A stretch of DNA of 64,000 nucleotides, taken from CADEDH01 sp965263455 (GTDB lineage: Bacteria; Actinomycetota; Acidimicrobiia; Acidimicrobiales; SZUA-35). The notes beneath the pieces are model-generated. The model searched no databases. It was not told the origin of the DNA and worked only from the letters and a program-made list of their open reading frames with translations. Where the stretch lies: NCBI GenBank assembly GCA_965263455.1, contig CBDHHN010000002.1:434001-498000 (forward strand), read 5' to 3'. The stretch's first letter is position 1, and each line of letters opens with the position of its first letter. The translations under genes and the position numbers were made by a program. Positions 48,251 through 56,541 of this stretch are shown piece by piece.

Positions 48251-48330
48251 GGGCGACCGAACCGGCGGCGCCGGGGCGACCTGGGCCGAACGGCCCATCA
48301 CCCGGGTGGTGGCGGACGACGCCCGCCGGA

Positions 48331-48831
48331 TCAGGCGAAGGTGCCGTACCCGCCCTGGTAGAAGACCATGGGCCCGGCGTCGCCGTCAGGGCCGAGCTCC
48401 AGATGCATGACCCGGCCGACGACCAGATTGTGATCGCCCAGCGGCGTCACCTGATCGATGCGGCAGTCGATGAAGGCGTTGACCCCGGGCAGGATCGGGG
48501 CGCCACTCCACGGGGCCGGCGTGGTCTCGACCCCGGCGAACTTGTCGTCGGACTTGGAGGCCATGACCCCGCACAACTCGACCTGATCGGCCCGGAGCAC
48601 GTTCACGCAGAAGTGGCCGGCGGCCTCCATCGGAGGCCAGCTCCCGGAACCGGTTCCCAGGAAGAAGCCGACCAGCGGCGGGTCGAGCGAGATCGAGGCG
48701 AAGGAGCCGATGGCGACCCCGATCGGACGCTCGGCCCCGGTCGCCGTCACCACGGTCACCCCGGTCGGAAAGTGCCCCAACACCTTGCGGAAGTCCCCGC
48801 CATCGATGGTCGGATCCCCCTGGTCGCTCAT
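48331..48831 (-). CDS. Flavin reductase-like FMN-binding protein
   Basis: A 166-residue split-barrel flavoprotein. It has FRKVLGHFPTGVTVVTATGA, IGVAIGSFASISLDPPLVGF, CVNVLRADQVELC and the terminal DHNLVVGRVMHLEL, matching the HpaC/flavin_reductase family that supplies reduced FMN to monooxygenases. No partner monooxygenase is next to it, although LLM-type enzymes lie elsewhere in the window. GAGAGGACGA precedes the ATG. Confidence 0.9.
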   Translation of the reverse strand: MSDQGDPTIDGGDFRKVLGHFPTGVTVVTATGAERPIGVAIGSFASISLDPPLVGFFLGTGSGSWPPMEAAGHFCVNVLRADQVELCGVMASKSDDKFAGVETTPAPWSGAPILPGVNAFIDCRIDQVTPLGDHNLVVGRVMHLELGPDGDAGPMVFYQGGYGTFA

Positions 48832-48975
48832 GGTCGACTCGTCCTCTCCCCGGCTACTGGCCGGATCTCGGGGCCGGCGACGGGCCGGCGCGGTCGGGCG
48901 GAGCCTAACCGAGGTCGACCCCCGGGCACCCGTCCTGGACGGCGCTCCCGGTCGGTGCCGGTCGCCCGTACGGGA

Positions 48976-49845
48976 TCAGCGGTCGACGGCCGACTCGGTC
49001 CCCGAGATCAGGGTCATGCCCTCGACCGCCCCCAGGACCTCGACCGAGGCACCGGCCTTGGCTCGGAGCCGACAGACCTGGGCCTCGATCCAGGCGTCGT
49101 CGTGGCTCGGGTCGTGATGGAACAACGCCAACCGACGTACACCGGCCCGCTGGGCCAGTTCCAGCGCGAAGTCCGGGGTGCAGTGGCCCCAGTCGGACTT
49201 GCGGGCGAACTCCTCGGCGTCGTACTGGGAGTCGTGGATCAGCAGGTCGGCGCCGGTGCAGGCCTCGACCACGTCGTCGGGCACCTCGAGCGAGCCGTCA
49301 TGGGGTTGCTGATGGTCGCAGATGAACACCACCGAGCCGGTGCCGTTCTCGATCCGGTAACCGTTGGTGGGTCCGACGTGGCGCACGGGGAATCCCTGGA
49401 CGGCGATGCCGTGCAGATCGAGGGCGTGGCCGTTGACCTCGTGGTAGGAGATCGAGCCGGGCAGGTCGGCCAACGACACCGGGAAGGCGGGCGGGCTGAT
49501 GCACCGGGCGAAGGCGTCGGACAGGGTCCCCTCGGTCTGGACCGGCCCGTAGACGTCGACCTCGGATCCGGGCTGGAGGAGCGGGGCGAAGAACGGCATC
49601 CCCTGGATGTGGTCCCAGTGGAGGTGGCTCACCAGTATCGAGGCCCGGAATCGGTCGGTGTCGACGTCGGGTCGGGCCAACAGATCGCGGCCGAGATACG
49701 GCAGGCCGGTCCCCATGTCACAGATGACGGGCGGTACCCCCTCGGCCTCGATCAGCACGCAGGCCGTGTTCCCCCCGTACCCCCGGGTCGCCTCGTCCGC
49801 GCACGGCGTGGAACCCCGGACCCCATAGAACGTGACCGTCAGCAA
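48976..49845 (-). CDS. MBL-fold metallo-hydrolase (RNase Z-like/phosphodiesterase type)
   Basis: A 289-residue metallo-beta-lactamase fold protein of the RNase Z/cAMP phosphodiesterase-like class. Motifs: LTVTFYGVRGSTPCADEATR with GGNTACVLIEAEG, LVSHLHWDHIQGMPFF (HxHxDH near residue 75), DLLIHDSQYDAEEF (Asp), SDWGHCTPDFALELAQRAGV and LALFHHDPSHDD. The best start is TTG, because GGAG lies 8 nt upstream and homology begins immediately; the longer frame upstream is not protein-like. The substrate may be a nucleic acid or cyclic nucleotide. Confidence 0.85.
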   Translation of the reverse strand: MLTVTFYGVRGSTPCADEATRGYGGNTACVLIEAEGVPPVICDMGTGLPYLGRDLLARPDVDTDRFRASILVSHLHWDHIQGMPFFAPLLQPGSEVDVYGPVQTEGTLSDAFARCISPPAFPVSLADLPGSISYHEVNGHALDLHGIAVQGFPVRHVGPTNGYRIENGTGSVVFICDHQQPHDGSLEVPDDVVEACTGADLLIHDSQYDAEEFARKSDWGHCTPDFALELAQRAGVRRLALFHHDPSHDDAWIEAQVCRLRAKAGASVEVLGAVEGMTLISGTESAVDR

Positions 49846-50179
49846 GCCCTGAACTCCAGTAATTCCGCTCCGACCCGGTCTCCCGACGGGTTCGCAGCTC
49901 GTCGAACGCTCCCCCACCGACCGATGACCGGAGCGAGACTCACCGGGTGAGATTCGCCGGGACACGTCCTGTGAACCTCACCGTGAATCCCTCTGCGGAT
50001 CATTCGGCTGAAAATGGGGTTACGAGACAGTAGTACGCCCATCGTTCGACATGAACACCGTGTGAAAGTTGTCTCAGGTCTGCGGTGCGTTGGGCCCACC
50101 CGGCACGGCGTTCGGCGTCGGGCGACCGTGACCCCGCGGCGAATTGCGGGCCGTCCGCCACGGGGGGAAGCTGGGGACC
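49846..50179. other. 334-bp divergent intergenic region
   Basis: It lies between the MBL gene (minus) and the thioredoxin-fusion gene (plus). Visible are the small palindrome CTCAC-CGG-GTGAG (49939-49951) and a relatively AT-rich stretch (GCTGAAAATGGGGTTACGAG, about 50010-50029). The motif GTGAAAGTTGTCTC (50062-50075) resembles GTGACAAAGTTGTCTC at 61182-61197. The last 80 bp are GC-rich with no recognisable element. A short antisense frame in this stretch overlaps the TTG start of the MBL gene and is not convincing as a gene. Confidence 0.5.
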
Positions 50180-51682
50180 ATGCCGACCCCCACCAACCAC
50201 CCCCTTCCCGACGGCCTGGTGGCCGTGGTCAAGCGGGACTGCCCCACCTGCGTTCTGGTCGCCCCGGTGCTCGACCAGCTCGGCCAGGGTCCGGTGCCGC
50301 TGACGGTGTTCACCCAGGACGACCCCGCCTTCCCCACCCTGGCCGATGACGGGTCGGGCTCGGTCGTCGACGACACCTCCCTGGCCATATCCTGGCACCA
50401 CGACATCGAGACCGTCCCCACCCTGATGCGGATCGACGGCGGCGTCGAGCAGGAACGGATCGTTGGCTGGTCCCGGGACCAGTGGCAAAGCATGACCGGT
50501 CGGTCCGACCTGGGCCCGGCCCTGCCCGAGCAGCGCCCGGGCTGCGGGTCGCGCTCGGTCGATCCCGACATGGTCGACACCCTGGCCGTGCGATTCGGTG
50601 GTTCGATCCTCCAGGGCCGTCGCATCGAGTTGGCCTCGCTCGAGGACGAGATGGAGGCGGCCTTCGACCGGGGGTGGTCCGACGGGCTGCCCGTGGTGCC
50701 GCCGACCGAGGCCCGGGTCCTCCGCATGCTCGAGGGCACCAGCAGGGCACCCGACGAGATCGTGGCCTCGGTGCCGCCCGACCTGGCCGAGGTCACGGTG
50801 GAGCAGGTCGCCGTCAACGCCGTGCTGGCCGGGTGCCGCCCCGAGTACCTACCGGTGGTCCTGGCCGCGGTGGAAGCGGCCTGCACCGACGAGTTCAACA
50901 TGCACGGCCTGCTCGCCACCACCTACTTCTCGGGACCGGTGGTGGTCGTCAACGGTCCGATCGCGGACCGGATCGGGATGAACAGCGGCGGCAATCTCCT
51001 GGGCCAGGGCAACCGGGCGAACCTGACCATCGGGCGAGCCCTCCAACTGGTCATCCGCAACCTCGGTGGAGGCCGGCCGGCCACCGGCCCCGACCTGGCC
51101 GCGGGCCGGGGCGGGGTCGACATGAGCCTCATGGGGTCGCCGGGCAAGGTGGGCAGCGCCTTCGCCGAACGCGAGCACGACTCCCCCTTCGCCGCGCTGG
51201 CCACCGAGCGGGGCCTGGAGCCCGGTACCGACGCCGTCACCGTGTTCGCCGGCCAGGGCCCGACCCCGATCATCGACCAGCTCTCCCGAACCCCCGAGTC
51301 GCTGGTCCGGACCTTCGCCGCCGTGCTCAACGCCCTCGGCCATCCCAAGCTGGTGATCGGCTTCGACGCCATGCTCATCGTCGGCCCCGAGCACGGCCGC
51401 ATCCTACGCGAGGCGGGCTGGGACCGGGGGCGGCTCCGGACCGAACTCGACGAGTTGCTGCAGCGCGACGCCGGCTCGCTGGTCCAGGGGGTGGACGGCA
51501 TCGCCGAGGGGGTGCCCGAGGCCTTCGCCAACGCCGGTCGCCTGCCCAAGTTCCGACCCGGGGGCCTCCAGATCGTGCACGGGGGCGGCGACGCTGGCCT
51601 CTTCTCCGCCGTTCTGGGAGGCTGGGTGGGTGGTCCCAAGGGGAGCGAGCCCGTGACCCGGCCCATCACCGGGCTGGCCTGA
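50180..51682 (+). CDS. Thioredoxin-like domain fused to a conserved domain of unknown function; partner of the selenoprotein
   Basis: A 500-residue protein. Residues 1-105 look like a thioredoxin fold with redox motif CPTC (residues 21-24, VVKRDCPTCVLVAPVLDQL) and a cis-Pro-like segment IETVPTLMRIDGG. Residues about 140-500 form a second domain I cannot assign: FDRGWSDGLPVVPPTEARVL, VLAGCRPEYLPVVLAAVEAA, GPIADRIGMNSGGNLLGQGN and GLQIVHGGGDAGLFSAVLGG are its striking segments. It is followed after 53 bp by the UGSC selenoprotein gene, so the CPTC pair may reduce that protein. There is no signal peptide. The ATG has a GGGGGGAAG-rich stretch upstream. Confidence 0.78.
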   Translation: MPTPTNHPLPDGLVAVVKRDCPTCVLVAPVLDQLGQGPVPLTVFTQDDPAFPTLADDGSGSVVDDTSLAISWHHDIETVPTLMRIDGGVEQERIVGWSRDQWQSMTGRSDLGPALPEQRPGCGSRSVDPDMVDTLAVRFGGSILQGRRIELASLEDEMEAAFDRGWSDGLPVVPPTEARVLRMLEGTSRAPDEIVASVPPDLAEVTVEQVAVNAVLAGCRPEYLPVVLAAVEAACTDEFNMHGLLATTYFSGPVVVVNGPIADRIGMNSGGNLLGQGNRANLTIGRALQLVIRNLGGGRPATGPDLAAGRGGVDMSLMGSPGKVGSAFAEREHDSPFAALATERGLEPGTDAVTVFAGQGPTPIIDQLSRTPESLVRTFAAVLNALGHPKLVIGFDAMLIVGPEHGRILREAGWDRGRLRTELDELLQRDAGSLVQGVDGIAEGVPEAFANAGRLPKFRPGGLQIVHGGGDAGLFSAVLGGWVGGPKGSEPVTRPITGLA

Positions 51683-51735
51683 GCCTCGCCCTCCCGCCCG
51701 ACCACCCCGACACCACCACCGAAAGGAGCCCGATC

Positions 51736-52251
51736 ATGACGGTTGTGCTCGACCCCACCGCCGGCAAGGCGGGGGCGGCGATCGAGACGGCCCCGCGGCC
51801 GACCTCGATCGACGGCCTGCGCATCGGCCTGCTCGACATCTCCAAGCCGAGGGGGGACAAGTTCCTCGACCGGCTGGAGGCACGACTGGTCGACATGGGG
51901 GCCCAGGTCACCCGCTACCAGAAGCCGACGTTCACCAAGCCGGCGCCCGTCGACCTCCGCCACGAGATCGCCACCAACTGTGACGCCGTGATCGAGGCGC
52001 TGGCCGATTGAGGCAGCTGCACGTCGTGCAGTGTGCACGACATCACCGACCTGGAGCGCCGCGGTGTCCCGGGTGTGTTCGTGGCCAGCGAGGTCTTCGT
52101 CGACGCGGCCCAGACCCAGGGGGAAGCCCTCGGGTTCCAACCGGCGCGGCACTTCGTCGAGCACCCGATCCAGGATCGGACCGACGACGAGATGGCCACC
52201 ATCGCCGACAAGGCCATCCAGGCCCTGCTGGAGAAGCTGCTGGCCTCCTGA
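51736..52251 (+). CDS. UGSC-family selenoprotein (in-frame UGA read as selenocysteine)
   Basis: A 171-residue protein if UGA at 52009-52011 is decoded as Sec92. The frame from ATG 51736 (AGGAG 8 nt upstream) reads MTVVLDPTAGKAGAA..., then IGLLDISKPRGDKFLDRLEA and CDAVIEALAD. The UGA comes next, followed by GSCTSCSVHDITDLERRGVP and VFVASEVFVDAAQTQGEALG to a TGA stop. The motif D-U-G-S-C gives a Sec/Cys redox site at positions 92 and 95. The frame continues intact for 79 codons after the UGA. A hairpin (52023-52041) sits 11 nt after the UGA, as in bacterial SECIS elements. UGSC proteins are known as a selenoprotein family with Cys homologues; their reaction is unknown. SelA, SelB, SelC and SelD are not in this window. 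Confidence 0.88.
52023..52041 (+). promoter_or_regulatory. Bacterial SECIS-like hairpin
   Basis: GTCGTGCA-GTG-TGCACGAC: an 8-bp perfect stem, best drawn as 7 bp closing the apical loop AGUGU. It starts 11 nt after the UGA codon, and the loop G is 20 nt after it. A G in the first two loop positions and this spacing agree with bacterial SECIS rules. An overlapping alternative stem CTGCAC/GTGCAG (52017-52031) exists. Confidence 0.75.
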
Positions 52252-52276
52252 GCCGGCGAAGTTGACGTCCCGGGCG

Positions 52277-52323
52277 CCGGTCGGCGGGGTGACGGGCGGC
52301 CCCGCCGCCCTCCCGCCGACCGG
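52277..52323. terminator. Terminator between the selenoprotein gene and mutY
   Basis: CCGGTCGGCGGG (52277-52288) pairs perfectly with CCCGCCGACCGG (52312-52323), a 12-bp stem. The 23-nt loop can fold further. It lies between convergent genes. Confidence 0.75.
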
Positions 52324-52353
52324 TCGATCCGCGTACCGGTTCGGCGGTGTCGG

Positions 52354-53283
52354 TCAGCCCAGATGCAGATGCCGACCCCGGCGCCGGGCCAGGCCGTCGG
52401 CCACCACCCGGTCGGCGACCCGGCGGGCCCGGTCCGGATCGTCGGCCCACCCCATGACGTCGGCCAGGTCGGCTTCGTCCACCGGGCCGGCCCGGAGGGC
52501 GTCGACCAGGCGGCCCCGACCCTGCCGGTCGGAGCCGGCGAACCGGGCCTGACGCCCGGAGACCCCGGCCGAGCCGACGGCCGGGTCGGGGGCGGGGCGA
52601 CCGGCCTGGCACCAGTTGCAGGCCGAGGTCAGCGGGCACCCCTCGCAGACCGGCGTTCGGCTGCGGCAATGGCCCGCTCCCACGTCGAGCAGCGCCTGGT
52701 TCCAGGCCCAGGCTCGCCCTGTGGGTACGGCGGCATCGGCCAGGCTCTGGGCCTCGGCCCGGCCCAGGGTCCGCCCGGTGGTGCGGGCCAGGACCCGGGC
52801 CACATTCGTGTCGAGGACGGCATCGTGCTCCTCGAAGGCGAACACCCGGACGGCGCGGGCCGTGTAGGGACCGATCCCGGGGAGGGCCAACAGCTCGCCG
52901 AGACCGCTCGGCACCGACCCTTCGTGGTGTTCGACGACGGCCGTCGCGGCCCGATGGAGGTTGACGGCCCGCCGGTTGTAGCCCAGACCCGCCCACTCGT
53001 CGATGACCTCGGCCGTCGCGGCCCGGGCGCAGGCCGTCGGGTTCGGGAACCGGCGCAGGAACCGGGGCCAGCGCTCGACCACCCGTGCGACCTGGGTCTG
53101 TTGGAGCATGAGCTCGGCCACCAGGATGGCCCACGGATCCCGCTCGCGACGCCAGGGCAGGTCGCGACCCTCGGCCCCGAACCAGCCCAGGAGCGCTTCA
53201 CCGACCTCGCCGACGAACGGCCCGGAACGGACCGTCTCGGGCGGCACGAACCGTTGGGAACGGGAGGAGGAAGGCGGGGACAT
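52354..53283 (-). CDS. mutY: A/G-specific adenine glycosylase
   Basis: A 309-residue base-excision repair enzyme that removes adenine paired with 8-oxoguanine. The catalytic Glu is in ILVAELMLQQTQVARV, the helix-hairpin-helix is LALPGIGPYTARAVR, and the catalytic Asp is in VLDTNVARVL. The [4Fe-4S] cluster loop C-x6-C-x2-C-x5-C (CRSRTPVCEGCPLTSAC) lies at about residues 206-222. The C-terminal NUDIX-like 8-oxoG recognition domain of classical MutY is absent or replaced by a winged-helix-like tail (VDEADLADVMGWADDPDRAR), as in many actinobacterial forms. Confidence 0.93.
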   Translation of the reverse strand: MSPPSSSRSQRFVPPETVRSGPFVGEVGEALLGWFGAEGRDLPWRRERDPWAILVAELMLQQTQVARVVERWPRFLRRFPNPTACARAATAEVIDEWAGLGYNRRAVNLHRAATAVVEHHEGSVPSGLGELLALPGIGPYTARAVRVFAFEEHDAVLDTNVARVLARTTGRTLGRAEAQSLADAAVPTGRAWAWNQALLDVGAGHCRSRTPVCEGCPLTSACNWCQAGRPAPDPAVGSAGVSGRQARFAGSDRQGRGRLVDALRAGPVDEADLADVMGWADDPDRARRVADRVVADGLARRRGRHLHLG

Positions 53284-53393
53284 GGGCGCGGTGCAAACGG
53301 GCTCGACGACGGTCGGAGGCTACCGGACGGCGCCCTACCAACAGGTAACTTCGGATGTGAGCGCCGACGGGTCGGGCGTCTACCCTCGCAGCC

Positions 53394-54977
53394 ATGCATG
53401 AACCCGATCTGTCCGAGGCCGCAACCGTCCTCGACGCCGCCGCCGGCATCGTGCGGGGCGCCACGGTCCATCTCGCCGCCACCGGCTCGGTCGACGCCGA
53501 CCAGATCCTGGCCTACGACCTGGCCCACGCCGCCGCTGCGGTCGAAACGGCCCGCTCCATGCTCGACTACGGAGCCAAGGGCGAGCTGGAAGGCCGCCTG
53601 ACCTGTGTCTTCGTGGCCGACGTGGTGGCCGAACTGGCGTCCAAGGTGTGGGGCCGGGAGAGCGTATGGGCCACCACCGCCGACGCCTTCGACGCCACCC
53701 GGGACTTCGTCACCACCTGGCGTGACCCGGCCGTGTTGGCCGCCCTGGCCGGAGAGGACGGGCCCCGCCACCTCGATCAGGAGTTCGAGCTTGTCCAGGA
53801 CACCTTCCGCCGGTTCGCCACCGAGCAGGTGGCCCCGGTGGCCGAACACGTGCACCGGGACAACAGCGACATCCCCGAGGACCTGATCGCGGGCCTGGCC
53901 GAGATGGGCCTGTTCGGGCTGTCGATCCCGGAGAACTACGGGGGCTTCGCCGGAGGCGGCGAGTCCGACTACTACGGCATGGTCATCGCCACCGAGGAAC
54001 TCAGCAAGGCGTCGTTGGGCGCCGCCGGGTCGCTCATCACCCGACCCGAGATCCTGGCCCGGGCCCTGGAGGCGGGCGGGACCGAGGCCCAGAAGGAGAC
54101 CTGGCTCCCCCGCCTGGCCTCGGGCGAGATCATGAACGCGGTGGCCGTGACCGAGCCCGACTACGGCTCGGACGTGGCCAACATCAAGGTCACGGCGACC
54201 GAGACCGACGGCGGCTGGCTCATCAACGGGACCAAGACGTGGTGCACGTTCGCGGCGCGGGCCGACGTGTTGATGCTGCTCGCCCGGACCGACCCCGACC
54301 GCACCAAGGGCCACCGGGGGCTGTCGATCTTCATCGTCCCCAAGGAACGGGGCGACGGCCACGGGTTCAAACTGACCCAGGAGGCCGGCGGCTCGATGGA
54401 GGGTCGCCCCATCGACACCATCGGCTACCGGGGCATGCACTCCTACGAGCTGGCCTTCGACAACTGGCTGGTCCCGGCCGAGAACCTCATCGGCGAGACC
54501 GACGGCCAGGGCCGGGGCTTCTACTACCAGATGGCCGGGTTCGAGAACGGCCGTCTCCAGACGGCGGCCCGGGCCATCGGCGTCATGCAGGCGGCGTACG
54601 AGTCGGCCCGGGACTACGCCGAGAACCGGGTGGTCTTCGGCGCCCCCATCGCCGACTATCAGTTGACCCAGGCCAAGCTGACCCGGATGGCGGTACTCAT
54701 CCAGGCCGCCCGCCAGTTCGCCTACTCGGTGGGCCGGATGATGGCCAAGGGCGAGGGCAAGATGGAGGCCTCGATGGTCAAGGCCTACGTGTGCAAGGCG
54801 GCCGAGTGGGTGACCCGGGAGGCCATGCAGATCCATGGGGGCATGGGCTACGCCGAGGAATACGACGTGAGCCGCTACTTCGTCGACGCCCGGGTTCTGA
54901 GCATCTTCGAGGGCGCCGACGAGACCCTGTGCCTCAAGGTCATCGCCCGCACCCTGGTGGCCGAGGCCACCGCCTGA
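53394..54977 (+). CDS. mcd: (2S)-methylsuccinyl-CoA dehydrogenase (ethylmalonyl-CoA pathway)
   Basis: A 527-residue acyl-CoA dehydrogenase family enzyme that oxidises methylsuccinyl-CoA to mesaconyl-CoA. It has the N-terminal extension of about 140 residues seen in Mcd (AAAAVETARSMLDYGAKGEL, FVADVVAELASKVWGRES), absent from ordinary acyl-CoA dehydrogenases. The dehydrogenase core follows: LFGLSIPENYGGFAGGGESD, AVAVTEPDYGSDVANI, NGTKTWCTFA, TIGYRGMHSYELAFDNW and EAMQIHGGMGYAEEYDVSRY. The catalytic Glu is expected in VLSIFEGADETL near residue 505. TACCCT lies 7 nt before the ATG (leaderless). Other pathway genes (ccr, meaA) are not in the window. Confidence 0.9.
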   Translation: MHEPDLSEAATVLDAAAGIVRGATVHLAATGSVDADQILAYDLAHAAAAVETARSMLDYGAKGELEGRLTCVFVADVVAELASKVWGRESVWATTADAFDATRDFVTTWRDPAVLAALAGEDGPRHLDQEFELVQDTFRRFATEQVAPVAEHVHRDNSDIPEDLIAGLAEMGLFGLSIPENYGGFAGGGESDYYGMVIATEELSKASLGAAGSLITRPEILARALEAGGTEAQKETWLPRLASGEIMNAVAVTEPDYGSDVANIKVTATETDGGWLINGTKTWCTFAARADVLMLLARTDPDRTKGHRGLSIFIVPKERGDGHGFKLTQEAGGSMEGRPIDTIGYRGMHSYELAFDNWLVPAENLIGETDGQGRGFYYQMAGFENGRLQTAARAIGVMQAAYESARDYAENRVVFGAPIADYQLTQAKLTRMAVLIQAARQFAYSVGRMMAKGEGKMEASMVKAYVCKAAEWVTREAMQIHGGMGYAEEYDVSRYFVDARVLSIFEGADETLCLKVIARTLVAEATA

Positions 54978-54987
54978 TCCCTCGACC

Positions 54988-55017
54988 GGGGTCGGCGGGC
55001 TACGGCCCGCCGACCCC
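54988..55017 (+). terminator. Terminator after mcd
   Basis: GGGGTCGGCGGGC-TACG-GCCCGCCGACCCC: a perfect 13-bp stem with a 4-nt loop, 11 nt after the mcd stop. Confidence 0.85.
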
Positions 55018-55099
55018 CAGCCAGGGAGCTCGTTCGCCATCGGTGACGCTGTTGCGCGTCCCATTCGGCGAGGTCGCAGTGGGCTAGAACTGGCGGGTC

Positions 55100-56524
55100 G
55101 TGCTGTTCCCGACGGTCGCCTTCGCCCTCTTCTTCTGCGTCGCCTTCCTGACCAACTGGCTACTCCGACCCCACGCCACGGTCTGGCGGTTGGCCATGGT
55201 CGGGCTGAGCCTGTTCTTCTACGGCTACTGGGACGACCGCTTCGTCGCCCTCCTGGTGGGCAGCATCGTGGTCAACCACCTGGCGGCCCGCGCCGTGGTG
55301 GCCGGTACCCGCACGACCTCGGGCCGGGCGGCGTCGGCCGCCCTCGCCCTCGGCGTGGCGGCGAACCTCGCCATCCTCGGCTTCTTCAAGTACTACGGCT
55401 TCTTCGCCACCTCGGCCGCCAACGGCCTGGGCCGCCTGGGGGTCGACGTCCAGCCGGCCGTGCTCGACATCACCCTGCCCATCGGGATCTCGTTCTTCAC
55501 CTTCCAGGCCGTCGGCTACCTGATCGACCTCCGGCGCGGGGCGTTCGACCGGGCGCTGTCCCTGCTCGACACCGCCTTCTTCCTCTCGTTCTTCCCCCAG
55601 CTGGTGGCCGGCCCCATCATCCGGGCCACCGACATGGCCCCCCAGATCCGGGTCCGTCCCGACCCCCGCTCCATCCCGGTCGGCGAGGCGCTCGGCCTGA
55701 TCGCCGTCGGCCTGGTCAAGAAGGTCCTGGTCAGCAGCTACCTGGCCACCAACCTGGTCGACCCCGTCTTCGCCGTGCCGGGCGACCACTCCCGGCTCGA
55801 GGTGCTCCTGGCCGTCTACGGCTACGCCATCCAGATCTACGCCGACTTCAGCGGCTACACCGACATCGCCATCGGATGCGCCCTCCTGCTCGGGTTCCGG
55901 TTCCCGGCCAACTTCGACGCCCCCTACCGGGCCCTCTCGCTCCAGGAGTTCTGGCGCCGGTGGCACATCAGCCTCTCGACCTGGCTGCGCGACTATCTGT
56001 ACATCCCGCTGGGAGGTGAGCGCCGGGGTCGGCTGCTGACCGGGCGCAACCTGCTGGTGACCATGGTCCTCGGCGGTCTGTGGCACGGCGCGGCGTGGAC
56101 GTTCGTGGCCTGGGGGGCGGCACACGGCCTGCTGCTGGTGGCCGAGCGGGCCCTGGGGCGCCTGCCGTGGCCCCAGGGGCTGCCTCGGGGGGTGTCGGTC
56201 GGGGTCCGATGGTTCGTCACCTTCCACCTGGTGTGCGCCACGTGGGTCCTGTTCCGGGCCGAGACCATCGGTGACGCCGGCGCCGTGTTCGAACGGCTCC
56301 TGGCCGGCTCGGGCCCCGCCCCCCTGCTCACCGTCACGCTGGTGGCCGTCATCGCCGTCACCCTGGCCACCCAGTTCATGCCCGACGAGCTGTCGGCTCG
56401 ATGGCGCGACGGCTTCGCCCGGGCCAACCCGGCGATCCAGGTCGCGGCCGGAGCCCTGGTCCTGACCGTTGTCGACTCGTTCGGTCCCGACGGTGTCGCC
56501 CCCTTCATCTACTTCCAGTTCTGA
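55100..56524 (+). CDS. MBOAT-family O-acyltransferase (AlgI-like)
   Basis: A 474-residue integral membrane enzyme with about ten helices that transfers acyl groups, usually acetyl, to extracellular polysaccharide or cell-wall sugars. Conserved motifs are ILGFFKYYGFFATSAANGLG, LPIGISFFTFQAVGYLIDL, IQIYADFSGYTDIAIGCALL, QEFWRRWHISLSTWLRDYLY and the catalytic His in VLGGLWHGAAWTF. The GTG start lies 9 nt after TAGAAC. An SGNH hydrolase gene follows after 17 bp, the usual two-part acetylation machine. Confidence 0.93.
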   Translation: MLFPTVAFALFFCVAFLTNWLLRPHATVWRLAMVGLSLFFYGYWDDRFVALLVGSIVVNHLAARAVVAGTRTTSGRAASAALALGVAANLAILGFFKYYGFFATSAANGLGRLGVDVQPAVLDITLPIGISFFTFQAVGYLIDLRRGAFDRALSLLDTAFFLSFFPQLVAGPIIRATDMAPQIRVRPDPRSIPVGEALGLIAVGLVKKVLVSSYLATNLVDPVFAVPGDHSRLEVLLAVYGYAIQIYADFSGYTDIAIGCALLLGFRFPANFDAPYRALSLQEFWRRWHISLSTWLRDYLYIPLGGERRGRLLTGRNLLVTMVLGGLWHGAAWTFVAWGAAHGLLLVAERALGRLPWPQGLPRGVSVGVRWFVTFHLVCATWVLFRAETIGDAGAVFERLLAGSGPAPLLTVTLVAVIAVTLATQFMPDELSARWRDGFARANPAIQVAAGALVLTVVDSFGPDGVAPFIYFQF

Positions 56525-56541
56525 CCCCGACCATCCCGACC

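Noticed and set aside
49839..50099. 86-codon minus-strand frame in the gap before the thioredoxin-fusion gene
   Set aside because: It overlaps the SD and TTG start of the MBL gene, and its composition is not protein-like.
52033..52251. A separate short gene starting at the GTG after the internal UGA
   Set aside because: It is exactly in frame with the upstream part, begins mid-motif after G-S-C-T-S-C, and lacks its own SD, so it is the C-terminal part of the selenoprotein.
52629..55064. Minus-strand frame of about 800 codons across mutY and mcd
   Set aside because: Antisense to mcd and out of frame with mutY; no motifs.
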